Source: Oscillospiraceae bacterium
Lineage (GTDB): Bacteria > Bacillota > Clostridia > Oscillospirales > Ruminococcaceae
Assembly: GCA_016288755.1 (NCBI GenBank)
Contig: JAEELE010000090.1
Location: 1-41,722 of the forward strand
Length of the DNA: 41,722 nucleotides
Direction: 5' to 3'
Part shown: positions 25,714 through 33,769 of the stretch, piece after piece
How positions within the stretch are numbered: the first letter of the stretch is position 1
Layout of the letters: every line of letters begins with the position of its first letter
The notes under the pieces: model-generated
The model's input: the letters and a program-made list of their open reading frames with translations, nothing else
Told to the model about the DNA's origin: nothing
The model's database searches: none
Position numbers and translations under genes: made by a program

Positions 25714-26634
25714 ATGAAACCACAAGGGGATATGGAGAGCCGGCAGACCGTCGCTGCGCTCGGCGTATTCGACGGGGTGCATCTCGGACACAGACGTGTG
25801 CTGGCACAGGGCGTCGCGATGGGCAGCTGCAATGTCGTGACCTTTGCCGAGGAGACCATGCCCGAAAAGCAGGGCAGGAGCATGCGTTATATCTACCACG
25901 ACGAGCAAAAGCGCCGCCTGCTGACGACCTGCGGCGCCGATGCCGTCTTTGCGCTGCCCTTCGGCGAGCTGCGCGGCATGGACGGCGAGACCTTCTGCCG
26001 TGAGATTCTGCGCGACCGGCTCGAGACCGAAATGGTCGTCTGCGGCGAGAATTTCCGCTTCGGCAGACGCGCCGCCTGCGGTCCGGAGGAGCTCATCCGC
26101 TTCGGCAAAAAATTCGGCTTCGGCGTCAAGCTCATCAACAAGGTGGTCGACGGGGAAAACCTGCCGGTGTCCTCGCGGCACATCCGGTTTCTGCTCGAGA
26201 GCGGGCAGATCACGGCTGCCAACCGGCTGCTCGGCGCGGATTATCAGCTGCTGCTGCATGTCGTGACGGGCAGGGCACTCGGGCGTGAGCTCGGCGTACC
26301 GACCGCAAACCAGCATTTTGCGCCGTGGCAGATCGTGCCGCATTACGGCGTCTATGCGTCCTTTGCGGAGATCAACGACATCTGGGTGCCCGCGATCACG
26401 AATATCGGCATCCGTCCGACCGTGACCGGCGGTCCGTCGGAGCCCGTCGCAGAGACGCATCTGATCGACTGGAGCGGCGAGCTCGTCGGCACGCTGCTGC
26501 CCGTGACGCTCGTGAAATTCCTGCGCCCCGAAAAGCGCTTTGACACCATCGAGGATCTGACGCTGCAGATTCGCCGCGATATCAATACGCGCAAGCGTCT
26601 GCTGCCTGCCGAGGGAAAACTTTCGCAGGACTGA
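25714..26634 (+). CDS. ribF: Bifunctional riboflavin kinase/FAD synthetase
   Basis: This is a 306-aa RibF, which makes FMN and FAD from riboflavin. The N-terminal nucleotidyl-transferase domain has ALGVFDGVHLGHRRVL and VCGENFRFGRRAACG. The C-terminal flavokinase domain has GRALGRELGVPTANQ and AITNIGIRPTV. I chose the ATG at 25714; a GTG at 25705 is also in frame, but GAGGTGAT spaces better to 25714. The N-terminus is a little different from the usual form, starting MKPQGDMESRQTVAALGVFD. It is the last gene of the rimP-infB operon. Confidence 0.93.
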   Translation: MKPQGDMESRQTVAALGVFDGVHLGHRRVLAQGVAMGSCNVVTFAEETMPEKQGRSMRYIYHDEQKRRLLTTCGADAVFALPFGELRGMDGETFCREILRDRLETEMVVCGENFRFGRRAACGPEELIRFGKKFGFGVKLINKVVDGENLPVSSRHIRFLLESGQITAANRLLGADYQLLLHVVTGRALGRELGVPTANQHFAPWQIVPHYGVYASFAEINDIWVPAITNIGIRPTVTGGPSEPVAETHLIDWSGELVGTLLPVTLVKFLRPEKRFDTIEDLTLQIRRDINTRKRLLPAEGKLSQD

Positions 26635-26641
26635 CACCTTA

Positions 26642-26669
26642 TTATCACACGGAGTGTATACAATAAAAT
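26642..26669 (+). promoter_or_regulatory. Possible promoter of the ABC/GldG module
   Basis: TTATCA (26642-26647), 16-base spacer, TAAAAT (26664-26669). The -35 match is modest. Downstream, GCCGC (26696-26700), GCGGC (26713-26717) and GCCGC (26727-26731) allow two mutually exclusive hairpins before the ribosome binding site. Confidence 0.35.
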
Positions 26670-26755
26670 ACGGTTTTCCGGCATTTTCCCCGGGAGCCGC
26701 TATTTCACCGAAGCGGCGGCGCATCTGCCGCTGCGGAAAGGGATGAATCATCACA

Positions 26756-27733
26756 ATGATTGAAGTGCGGAATCTGACCAAGCATTACGGCGACAAGCAC
26801 GCCGTCAATGACATCAGCTTTACCGTGGAGGACGGCGAGATCCTCGGATTCCTGGGGCCGAACGGCGCGGGAAAATCGACCACGATGAACATGCTGACCG
26901 GCTACATCTCCTCGACCTCGGGGCAGGCGCTGATCAACGGCGTCGATATTCTCGAGGACCCGATCAAGGCAAAGTCGTTCATCGGCTATCTGCCCGAGCT
27001 CCCGCCGCTCTATCTTGACATGACCGTCAAGGGCTATCTCAACTATATCTACGACCTGAAAAAGTGCAAGCTGCCCCGCCGGGCGCATCTGCGCGAGGTC
27101 ATGGACCTGACGCAGATCACCGAGGTGCAGGGGCGCCTGATCAAGAACCTCTCGAAGGGCTACAAGCAGCGTGTCGGACTGGCACAGGCACTGATCGGCA
27201 ACCCGCCCGTGCTCATTCTCGATGAGCCGACCGTCGGCATGGACCCGAGACAGATCCAGGAGATCCTCATGCTGATCAAGAAGCTCGGCAAGAATCACTC
27301 GGTCATTCTGTCGTCGCATATCCTCAGTGAGATTCAGGCGACCTGCGACCGCATCATCATCATCAATCACGGCGTGGTCGCTGCGCACGACACCACCGAC
27401 AACCTCGCAAAGAATGTCTCGACCGATCACCGCATCATCGCCCGCATCGAGGGTCCGCGGCAGGAGATCGTCAAGGCACTGCGCAATATTGCGGGCATCC
27501 GCTACTGCCGCGCCGACATGGAGCGCGAGCCGGGCGTCTTTGAATATGAGCTGGAGGCAGCGCCGGGCTACGATATCCGCCGCGCGCTCTTCGATATCGT
27601 CTGCGAGAATCACTGGTATCTGCTCTCGCTGGGCTCCGCCGAGATGACGCTGGAGGACGTGTTCCTCAAGATCACGATGGGCGAGGGCATTGTGCTTGAC
27701 AGTGCACAGACTGCGAAGGGAGGCAAGGCGTAA
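26756..27733 (+). CDS. ABC transporter ATP-binding protein (GldA-like/CcmA-type)
   Basis: This is a 325-aa ABC ATPase. Walker A is GPNGAGKSTT, the Q-loop lies at IGYLPELPPL, the signature is LSKGYKQRVGLAQAL, Walker B is VLILDEPTVGMDP, and the switch is SSHIL. A C-terminal extension of about 100 aa follows, as in GldA-type and drug-exporter ATPases. AAAGGGA precedes the ATG. The stop overlaps the permease start. Together with the next genes it matches the GldA/GldF/GldG arrangement known from Bacteroidetes gliding, but Firmicutes versions are of unknown substrate. Confidence 0.92.
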   Translation: MIEVRNLTKHYGDKHAVNDISFTVEDGEILGFLGPNGAGKSTTMNMLTGYISSTSGQALINGVDILEDPIKAKSFIGYLPELPPLYLDMTVKGYLNYIYDLKKCKLPRRAHLREVMDLTQITEVQGRLIKNLSKGYKQRVGLAQALIGNPPVLILDEPTVGMDPRQIQEILMLIKKLGKNHSVILSSHILSEIQATCDRIIIINHGVVAAHDTTDNLAKNVSTDHRIIARIEGPRQEIVKALRNIAGIRYCRADMEREPGVFEYELEAAPGYDIRRALFDIVCENHWYLLSLGSAEMTLEDVFLKITMGEGIVLDSAQTAKGGKA

Positions 27734-28437
27734 TGGGCGCGATCTACAGACGCGAGCTCGGTGCGTATTTCACATCGTCCATCGCATATATTTTTCTGGC
27801 AGCCTTCTGGATGCTGTCGGGGTGGTTCTTCTTCGCGGGGAGCCTCTCACAGGGCACGACCGATATGTCCTATATGTTCCAGAGCATGTTTTCCATTCTC
27901 GTGTTTCTCATCCCGATCCTGACGATGCGTCTCTTCTCTGAGGAGAAGAAGCAGAAGACCGAGCAGGGGCTCCTGACGGCGCCGGTCAGCCTCGGCGAGA
28001 TCGTCTTCGGCAAATATTTTTCCGCACTGACGCTCTACACGATCGGCATTCTGATGCCCTTTGTCTACGGTCTGATCCTCTCGGCGTTCGGGCAGGTCGA
28101 GTGGGGTATTCTGTTCGCGAATTTCCTCGCGCTGTTCCTGCTCGGCACGGCGTTCATCGCTGTCGGCACGCTGATCTCGGCGCTGACGGAAAATCAGGTC
28201 GCGGCTGCCGTGCTCGGCATCGCGGCGCTGCTCGTCATCCAGATGATCGACAGCCTCGTCAGCTATATCAACATCACATGGCTGGCAGATGCCGTCAAAT
28301 CGCTGTCCTTCTGGACAAGATATTACGCTGTGACCTGCGGTCTGTTCAATGTCTCGACCGTGATCTTCTATCTGAGCGCAGCATTCATTTTCAACTATCT
28401 GACGATCCGCGTGTTTGAGCGCAGACGCTGGAGCTAA
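27733..28437 (+). CDS. ABC-2 type permease (GldF-like)
   Basis: This is a 234-aa membrane protein with about six membrane segments. Family-typical stretches include AIYRRELGAYFTSSIAYIFL at the N-terminus and PILTMRLFSEEKKQKTEQGL followed by LLTAPVSLGEIVFGKYFSAL. The C-terminus is NYLTIRVFERRRWS. It starts within the ATPase stop codon region, so it is translationally coupled. Confidence 0.9.
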   Translation: MGAIYRRELGAYFTSSIAYIFLAAFWMLSGWFFFAGSLSQGTTDMSYMFQSMFSILVFLIPILTMRLFSEEKKQKTEQGLLTAPVSLGEIVFGKYFSALTLYTIGILMPFVYGLILSAFGQVEWGILFANFLALFLLGTAFIAVGTLISALTENQVAAAVLGIAALLVIQMIDSLVSYINITWLADAVKSLSFWTRYYAVTCGLFNVSTVIFYLSAAFIFNYLTIRVFERRRWS

Positions 28438-28451
28438 GGGAGGGATTCACA

Positions 28452-30329
28452 GTGGCAAAGAAGAATAAGCAGAATCCGCTCGACGCTGAAGCGAAGAAGC
28501 AGATCAACAAGGCGGACGCGATTGCAGAGAGCGCATCCGCGAAGATCGAGGAGACTGAGGATGCTGTGGTCGAGGAGATCGGCGATGCTGCCGAAAAGGC
28601 GGAGGAGACGCTCGCAGAGGCAGCGGAAGAGCTGACCGGCGCAGCAGACGAGATCGAAGAAGCAGCGGACGACCTGACTGACGGTTCCGGCGAAGAGGAA
28701 GCAGAGAGCTTTGCGGAATCCGAGGCGAAGGCGGAGAAGGCTGCGGAGAAAAAGAAGCAGCCGAAGCGCACGCGCACCCCCGAGGAGGAAAAGGAGCGCG
28801 CGCTGAACAAGGTCAACCGGCGCAAGAAGCTCAAATACGGCACACTGGCAACGGTCATCACGGCAGTGGTGCTCGCGAGCGTCGTGATCGCGAATGTGAT
28901 CATCAACGTGCTGGACAGCCGCTACAACTGGAACATCGACCTGACCTCGAGCGGTCTCTACGAGATCGACGAGCAGACGGTCAGCTACCTCAACAAGATC
29001 AACAGCGATATTCAGATCGCGGTCATGTCCGACGAGCAGAATTTTGACAACGACCCCAAGCTCAAGGTCGTTGAGGAGACGCTCAACCGCTTCAAGGCGG
29101 AATCGAACGGGCATATCTCGGTCGAATATATCGACATGACCAAGCACCCCGAGGCGGTCAGCCGCTATTCGCAGGGCTACGACGGCGATTTCAGCGCCTA
29201 CGACACGGTCGTCAAGTGCGGCGATCTGGTGCGCGTGGTCGGCATCGACAGCATGATCAAGACCGACCAGACGCCGAACTACATGACCATGAGCTACGAC
29301 TACAGCTACACCTTCGTCGGTGAGCAGTCGCTGATCTCCGCGATCATGGGCGTCACCGATCTGAACCCGATCAAGGTCGGCGTCATCAACAAGACCTCCG
29401 GGCAGCAGATCTACTACGACTACGATGCAATGGCATTCAACAGCATGAAGACGCTGCTGGAGAAGAACAACTATGTGGTCACCGAGCTCGATCTCGCGAC
29501 CGACTCTTTCACCGCAGCGGAATATGATCTGGTCGTGCTCTGCGCGCCCTACAATGACCCCTCTGATGCACAGATCAAGAAGCTGACCGACTACCTCTAC
29601 AACGACGGTCAGTACAACGCCGATCTGGTCTATTTCGGCAGCTTCAACCAGCAGTCTACCCCGAATCTCGACGCATTCCTCGAGCTGTGGGGTCTGAAAT
29701 TCGGCAGCGCGGTCGTCATGGAGGGCAACTCCGCCGCATCGCAGGTTGTCACGACGGTCTTCGGTCAGATCACCGACGTGCCGGTCACGGCGGTCTCCGA
29801 CAACGCGCTCAACAGCTCCGTGACAGCCTCCAAGCTGCCGGTCGTCGTGCCGTTCGCACGCCCGATCGAGCCGCTCTTCACCGACCCGAACAACGGCAGA
29901 GAGACGCAGGCGCTGCTCACGACCCCGAATACCTCGTATCTGCGCCCGCTCAACATTCCCGCAGAGGAATTCAACAAAGCAGATGCCGAAAAGGGCAGCT
30001 ATGCGCTCGCGGTCATCGCGGACAATGAGGTGATCGTCGACAATTCGGCGCACACCAGCCGCATCGCCGCTTTTGGTACCCCGTGGATCCTCGACCCGAA
30101 TGTCGCGGAGTCCAAATCCTACGCCAACGCCGATTACTTCATCTCCGTGATGAACCAGATGACCGGCAAGGAGGGCGTGCTCACGATCGCGGAGAAGTCG
30201 CTCAACACCACCAGCGTTTCGATCACGACGGCGCAGGCAAAGGCGATCCGCACCGTGACGGTTTTCGTGCTGCCGCTTCTGGTCGCAGTCGCCGGCTTCG
30301 TGGTCTATATAAGGAGAAAGAATCTATGA
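28452..30329 (+). CDS. GldG-like ABC auxiliary protein with acidic N-terminal extension
   Basis: This is a 625-aa protein started by GTG, with GGGAGGG before it. The first about 120 residues are a charged, Ala/Glu-rich, probably helical or coiled region with a basic end (PKRTRTPEEEKERALNK). A membrane segment follows (about 135-158), then a large extracytoplasmic ABC_transp_aux/GldG domain (DLTSSGLYEIDEQTVSYLNK, then IQIAVMSDEQNFDNDPKLKV). A second membrane segment lies at the C-terminus (FVLPLLVAVAGFVVYIRRK). The stop overlaps the next start (ATGA). The long acidic N-terminus is not part of the core family. The role is presumably to link the transporter to an outside substrate; this is not proven. 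Confidence 0.85.
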   Translation: MAKKNKQNPLDAEAKKQINKADAIAESASAKIEETEDAVVEEIGDAAEKAEETLAEAAEELTGAADEIEEAADDLTDGSGEEEAESFAESEAKAEKAAEKKKQPKRTRTPEEEKERALNKVNRRKKLKYGTLATVITAVVLASVVIANVIINVLDSRYNWNIDLTSSGLYEIDEQTVSYLNKINSDIQIAVMSDEQNFDNDPKLKVVEETLNRFKAESNGHISVEYIDMTKHPEAVSRYSQGYDGDFSAYDTVVKCGDLVRVVGIDSMIKTDQTPNYMTMSYDYSYTFVGEQSLISAIMGVTDLNPIKVGVINKTSGQQIYYDYDAMAFNSMKTLLEKNNYVVTELDLATDSFTAAEYDLVVLCAPYNDPSDAQIKKLTDYLYNDGQYNADLVYFGSFNQQSTPNLDAFLELWGLKFGSAVVMEGNSAASQVVTTVFGQITDVPVTAVSDNALNSSVTASKLPVVVPFARPIEPLFTDPNNGRETQALLTTPNTSYLRPLNIPAEEFNKADAEKGSYALAVIADNEVIVDNSAHTSRIAAFGTPWILDPNVAESKSYANADYFISVMNQMTGKEGVLTIAEKSLNTTSVSITTAQAKAIRTVTVFVLPLLVAVAGFVVYIRRKNL

Positions 30330-31831
30330 ACAAGCGCATCAAGGGCATTGTGCTGGGAAGCAGCGTGCTCGTGCTGCTCGTCGGCGGGCTTGTGTTCCTC
30401 AAGCTGACCGACAAGCCCGCGGAAAGCTCCTCCGAGGAGGAGCATGTCCACGGCAGGCTGCTCTGGGATGTTGCAAACAATGAGGATATCGCGAAGGTCA
30501 CGGTCAAAAAGCCCGACGGCGAGAGCTTCTCGGCGACCCGCAAAAAGGAAAAGACCATGACGACCGACTATCAGACGCAGCAGCAGTATGAGACCGAGGT
30601 CGCGAACTACTATCTCGACGGCTACGAGGATGTGCCGATGGACACCACGGGCATCCGCCTGCTGGCGACCCGCTCCTACTCGGTCAACGCGGCAGCGACC
30701 GTGCAGGAAAATCCGAGCGACGCCGATCTGAGCAAATACGGGCTCGACAAGCCGACCGAGGTCACCTTCGAGGTCGACAACGCCGACAATGTGCACTTCT
30801 GGATCGGCAGCCGGACCCCGCAGAACGGCTACTACTATCTGCGCGTCGAGGGCGACAGCACCGTCTACACGGTCGAAGCATTCAGCGCAGAGCCTTTCCT
30901 GAAAAATGCGTCGGACTTCCTCGGGACGCAGGTCACGCAGGCACAGGCGGATGACGACGAGACAAAGGTCGAGTCCGTCCGCGTGGAGCGCAAGGACCTG
31001 CCCTACGACATCTATCTGATCTTCGACCCCTACTACGAGGAGAATTCCAACAACGGCATGATGGCACTGCATGTCATGCAGGAGCCGATCTACTGCCTGC
31101 TCAACGTCGAAAAGTCGACGGCGATCACGCACGGTCTCTACGGTCTGACCGCATCGAAGGTCGTGCAGGCACACCCCACCGCCGCCGATCTGACCGGCTA
31201 CGGCTTTGACGACCCGTTCGCGACCGTCACGGTGAAAACCGACGACGGCAAGACGCAGGTATTCCGCCTCGGCAACACCTTTGAGGAGGGCGAGGACGCG
31301 GACAAAAAGACCTATTACTACGGCTATCTCGACAGCGTCAACTGTGTCTACGGCTTCTCGCCCGACGATATTTCGTATGACGATGTGCAGGCGGACAGCA
31401 TCACCGCAAAGACGGTCGTCGACTTCTATGTCTGGGATATCGGCAAGCTGACCTATCAGGCGGGCGACTTGAAGCTCGCATTCGAGGGCATCGGCTCCGA
31501 CCAGCAGGATTATGTCCTGAAGCTCAACGGCGAAGAGACCGACACCGAGCGCTACCGCCTGCTCTACACCTATCTGCTGAAAACCGCTGCGGAGGACCTC
31601 GTGATCGAGGAGGTCGCGCCGACCGGCGACCCGCTGTGCAGCATCAAGATCGAGCGGCAGGACGGCAAGCGCGGCACCGAGGTCGCATTCTACGACGCCG
31701 GCGGCATGAAGGCATATGTCATGATCGACGGGCAGGTGCGCTACCGCTGCAGAATGTCCTATGTCACGACGCTGATCGAAAACCTGAAGATCTACAACGA
31801 CACTGACAAAGCATTCACGATGACGTGGTAA
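30326..31831 (+). CDS. DUF4340-like membrane-anchored protein
   Basis: This is a 501-aa protein with one N-terminal membrane anchor (GIVLGSSVLVLLVGGLVFLK) and an otherwise extracytoplasmic beta-rich domain of the DUF4340 type with repeated units (for example LSKYGLDKPTEVTFEV and LTGYGFDDPFATVTVK, each followed by a glycine-rich strand FWIGSR or FRLGNT). AAGGAGA precedes the ATG at 30326, inside the end of the GldG-like gene. Pairing of DUF4340 with GldG-like proteins is common, and the function is unknown. Confidence 0.85.
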   Translation: MNKRIKGIVLGSSVLVLLVGGLVFLKLTDKPAESSSEEEHVHGRLLWDVANNEDIAKVTVKKPDGESFSATRKKEKTMTTDYQTQQQYETEVANYYLDGYEDVPMDTTGIRLLATRSYSVNAAATVQENPSDADLSKYGLDKPTEVTFEVDNADNVHFWIGSRTPQNGYYYLRVEGDSTVYTVEAFSAEPFLKNASDFLGTQVTQAQADDDETKVESVRVERKDLPYDIYLIFDPYYEENSNNGMMALHVMQEPIYCLLNVEKSTAITHGLYGLTASKVVQAHPTAADLTGYGFDDPFATVTVKTDDGKTQVFRLGNTFEEGEDADKKTYYYGYLDSVNCVYGFSPDDISYDDVQADSITAKTVVDFYVWDIGKLTYQAGDLKLAFEGIGSDQQDYVLKLNGEETDTERYRLLYTYLLKTAAEDLVIEEVAPTGDPLCSIKIERQDGKRGTEVAFYDAGGMKAYVMIDGQVRYRCRMSYVTTLIENLKIYNDTDKAFTMTW

Positions 31832-31853
31832 CACAGAAAAGGGAGGAATCACC

Positions 31854-32135
31854 ATGAGCGAGGCTTATTTCACCTACAAATCGAGACCGGTCGTGCGCTG
31901 CGGCAAAACGATCTATTACGGGTCTATGGCGGAGCCCTATGTTGTGATGATGAACATCGGCAGCGAGGAGCAGTCCGGGGAGATCAGGGTCGCGACTTCG
32001 GTCAGCTGCTTTCTGATGAAGACCGCAAAGAACCTCAGCCCGATGGAAGCGATCAAGAGCCGTGCGGAGCGCTCGTCGCTCTTCGACGCACTGACGCTCG
32101 CCGACGCATGGCTGAACCGTGAGTCGAAAAACTGA
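31854..32135 (+). CDS. Small unrecognised protein ending the ABC module, 93 aa
   Basis: I do not recognise the family. It is soluble, without a signal peptide. The N-terminus is MSEAYFTYKSRPVVRCGKTI, followed by YYGSMAEPYVVMMNI, then a helical C-terminal half with SRAERSSLFDALTLADAWL. GGGAGG precedes the ATG 22 bases after the DUF4340 stop, and a strong terminator follows, so it is the last gene of the operon. Its constant position could be tested for conservation. Confidence 0.78.
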   Translation: MSEAYFTYKSRPVVRCGKTIYYGSMAEPYVVMMNIGSEEQSGEIRVATSVSCFLMKTAKNLSPMEAIKSRAERSSLFDALTLADAWLNRESKN

Positions 32136-32166
32136 GCGATCAGTGCTCAGAACTGCATAAAAATGG

Positions 32167-32200
32167 AACCGGCGTTCAGTCATGAACGCCGGTTCTTTTG
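32167..32200. terminator. Bidirectional terminator between the ABC module and glg operon
   Basis: AACCGGCGTTCA (32167-32178) pairs perfectly over 12 bases with TGAACGCCGGTT (32183-32194), with CTTTTG on the plus side and CCATTTTTATG on the minus side. It can end both converging operons. Confidence 0.88.
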
Positions 32201-32204
32201 TGTG

Positions 32205-32279
32205 GTACCCTCAAACCCTATCTTCCCCCCTTTTGAAGGGGTTGTTGCTGTTCAAAACGGGTGTTTGTACCCTCAAACC
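32205..32279. repeat. 13-bp direct repeats flanking a 49-base insert
   Basis: GTACCCTCAAACC occurs at 32205-32217 and 32267-32279. Between them is a small palindrome, CCCCTTTTGAAGGGG. It lies downstream of glgA's stop and past the terminator, and no gene fits. Two copies with unrelated flanks do not make a CRISPR array; a short dispersed element is more likely. Confidence 0.5.
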
Positions 32280-32283
32280 GCCA

Positions 32284-33717
32284 TTATTGATTCCAGCTTT
32301 CGAGCTCGCGGTAGAGACCGAGGTAGAGCTCGGCAGACTGTGCCCAGCTGAAATCGGCAGCCATCGCCTGCTTCTGAATCTGCTCCCAGAAGGGCTTGTT
32401 CTCATAGGCGCCCTTTGCGCGCAGGCATGCACCGAGCATATCATGCGCGTTGTAGGTCTTGAAGGTGAAGCCGGTGCCCTCCTCGCCGCCTGCGTCCTTC
32501 ACAGAATCGCGCAGACCGCCTGTCTCGCGGACGATCGGCATCGTGCCGTAGCGCATCGCGTACATCTGTGCCAGACCGCACGGCTCGCTCTGCGACGGCA
32601 TCAGGAACATGTCGCAGCCCGCATAAATGCGCCGCGCCAGCGTCGGGACAAACCCGAGCGTCACGCTGACCGCCTGCGGATAGCGCCATGCCATCTCCTT
32701 GAAGAAGTCCTCATAGACGCGCTCGCCGCTGCCGAGAATCGCGAAGTGGAAGCCGTCGTGCACCATTTCCTCGAAGACATAGCGAATGAGGTCGATGCCC
32801 TTGTGCGCAACAAAGCGCGTGCAGATGCCGATCAGCGGCTGATCGTCCTCGGGGAGACCGAGCTCCTGCTGCAGCGCCCGCTTGCAGGCGAGCTTGCCCG
32901 AAAGGTCGTCGATGCTGTAATGCTGATACGGCTCGGAAAGCGCCTCATCCGTTTCCGGGTTATAGCTCTCGGTGTCGATGCCGTTGAGGAAGCCGGTCAG
33001 CTTATACTGCTTGTTGGCGAGTGCACGGTCGAGCCCGTGCGAATACCACGGGTCGAGAATCTCCCATGCATAGCTCGGCGAGACCGTCGTGATCTTGTCG
33101 GCGGTTTCGATCGCGCCCTTCATCATGTTGACATTCCCGTCGTATTCGAGCAGATTGGCGTGATAGAGCGGGATGCCCATGAGTTCATTGAGCACCTCCT
33201 TGCCGTATTTGCCCTGATATGCGATGTTGTGGATGGTAAACACGGTGCGGATGTTGTCGAAGCCCTCCTGATACTTGTAGAAGATCTGGTAGTATACAGG
33301 GGTCAGCGCGGTCTGCCAGTCGTTGCAGTTGATGACGACGGGCTTGAAGTTGATCACGCGGAGCATCTCGAGGATCGCGCGGCTGAAGAACACAAACCGC
33401 TCGCAGTCGTCATAGAAGCCGTAGATGCCGTCGCGCTTGAAGTAATACTCGTTGTCGATGAAATAATAGGTCACGCCCTGATGCACCGCCGAGAAGATGC
33501 CGCAATACTGCTTTCTCCATGCGACATCGACGGTGATCGAGGTGATGAAGGTCATGTTCCTGCGCGCCTCCTCACCGATGCACTTGTAGAGCGGGATGAC
33601 GACGCGGCAGTCATGCCCCTTCGCGTTGAGCGCGAGCGGCAGTGCGCCCGCAACATCGGCGAGTCCGCCGGATGCGACATAAGGTCTTGCTTCGCTTGCT
33701 GCATATAAAATATTCAT
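32284..33717 (-). CDS. glgA: Glycogen synthase (ADP-glucose), GT5
   Basis: This is a 477-aa GT5 glycogen synthase that extends alpha-1,4-glucan from ADP-glucose. The N-terminal substrate loop reads VASGGLADVAGALPLAL, where the classical form is KTGGL; the lysine is Ala here, a variation I have seen in other Clostridia. Other hallmarks are TVFTIHNIAYQG, FLNGIDTESYNPETD and MPSQSEPCGLAQMYAMRYGT with PIVRETGGLRDSV. GGAGGG precedes the ATG. It is the last gene of glgBCDA. Confidence 0.95.
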   Translation of the reverse strand: MNILYAASEARPYVASGGLADVAGALPLALNAKGHDCRVVIPLYKCIGEEARRNMTFITSITVDVAWRKQYCGIFSAVHQGVTYYFIDNEYYFKRDGIYGFYDDCERFVFFSRAILEMLRVINFKPVVINCNDWQTALTPVYYQIFYKYQEGFDNIRTVFTIHNIAYQGKYGKEVLNELMGIPLYHANLLEYDGNVNMMKGAIETADKITTVSPSYAWEILDPWYSHGLDRALANKQYKLTGFLNGIDTESYNPETDEALSEPYQHYSIDDLSGKLACKRALQQELGLPEDDQPLIGICTRFVAHKGIDLIRYVFEEMVHDGFHFAILGSGERVYEDFFKEMAWRYPQAVSVTLGFVPTLARRIYAGCDMFLMPSQSEPCGLAQMYAMRYGTMPIVRETGGLRDSVKDAGGEEGTGFTFKTYNAHDMLGACLRAKGAYENKPFWEQIQKQAMAADFSWAQSAELYLGLYRELESWNQ

Positions 33718-33769
33718 ATTATCCCTCCGATTTCTGAGCGTGATTCAGCCGAATGCGCCGCAGAGCGTC

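Noticed and set aside
32205-32279. CRISPR array
   Set aside because: Only two short repeats, no further units, and no cas genes in the window.
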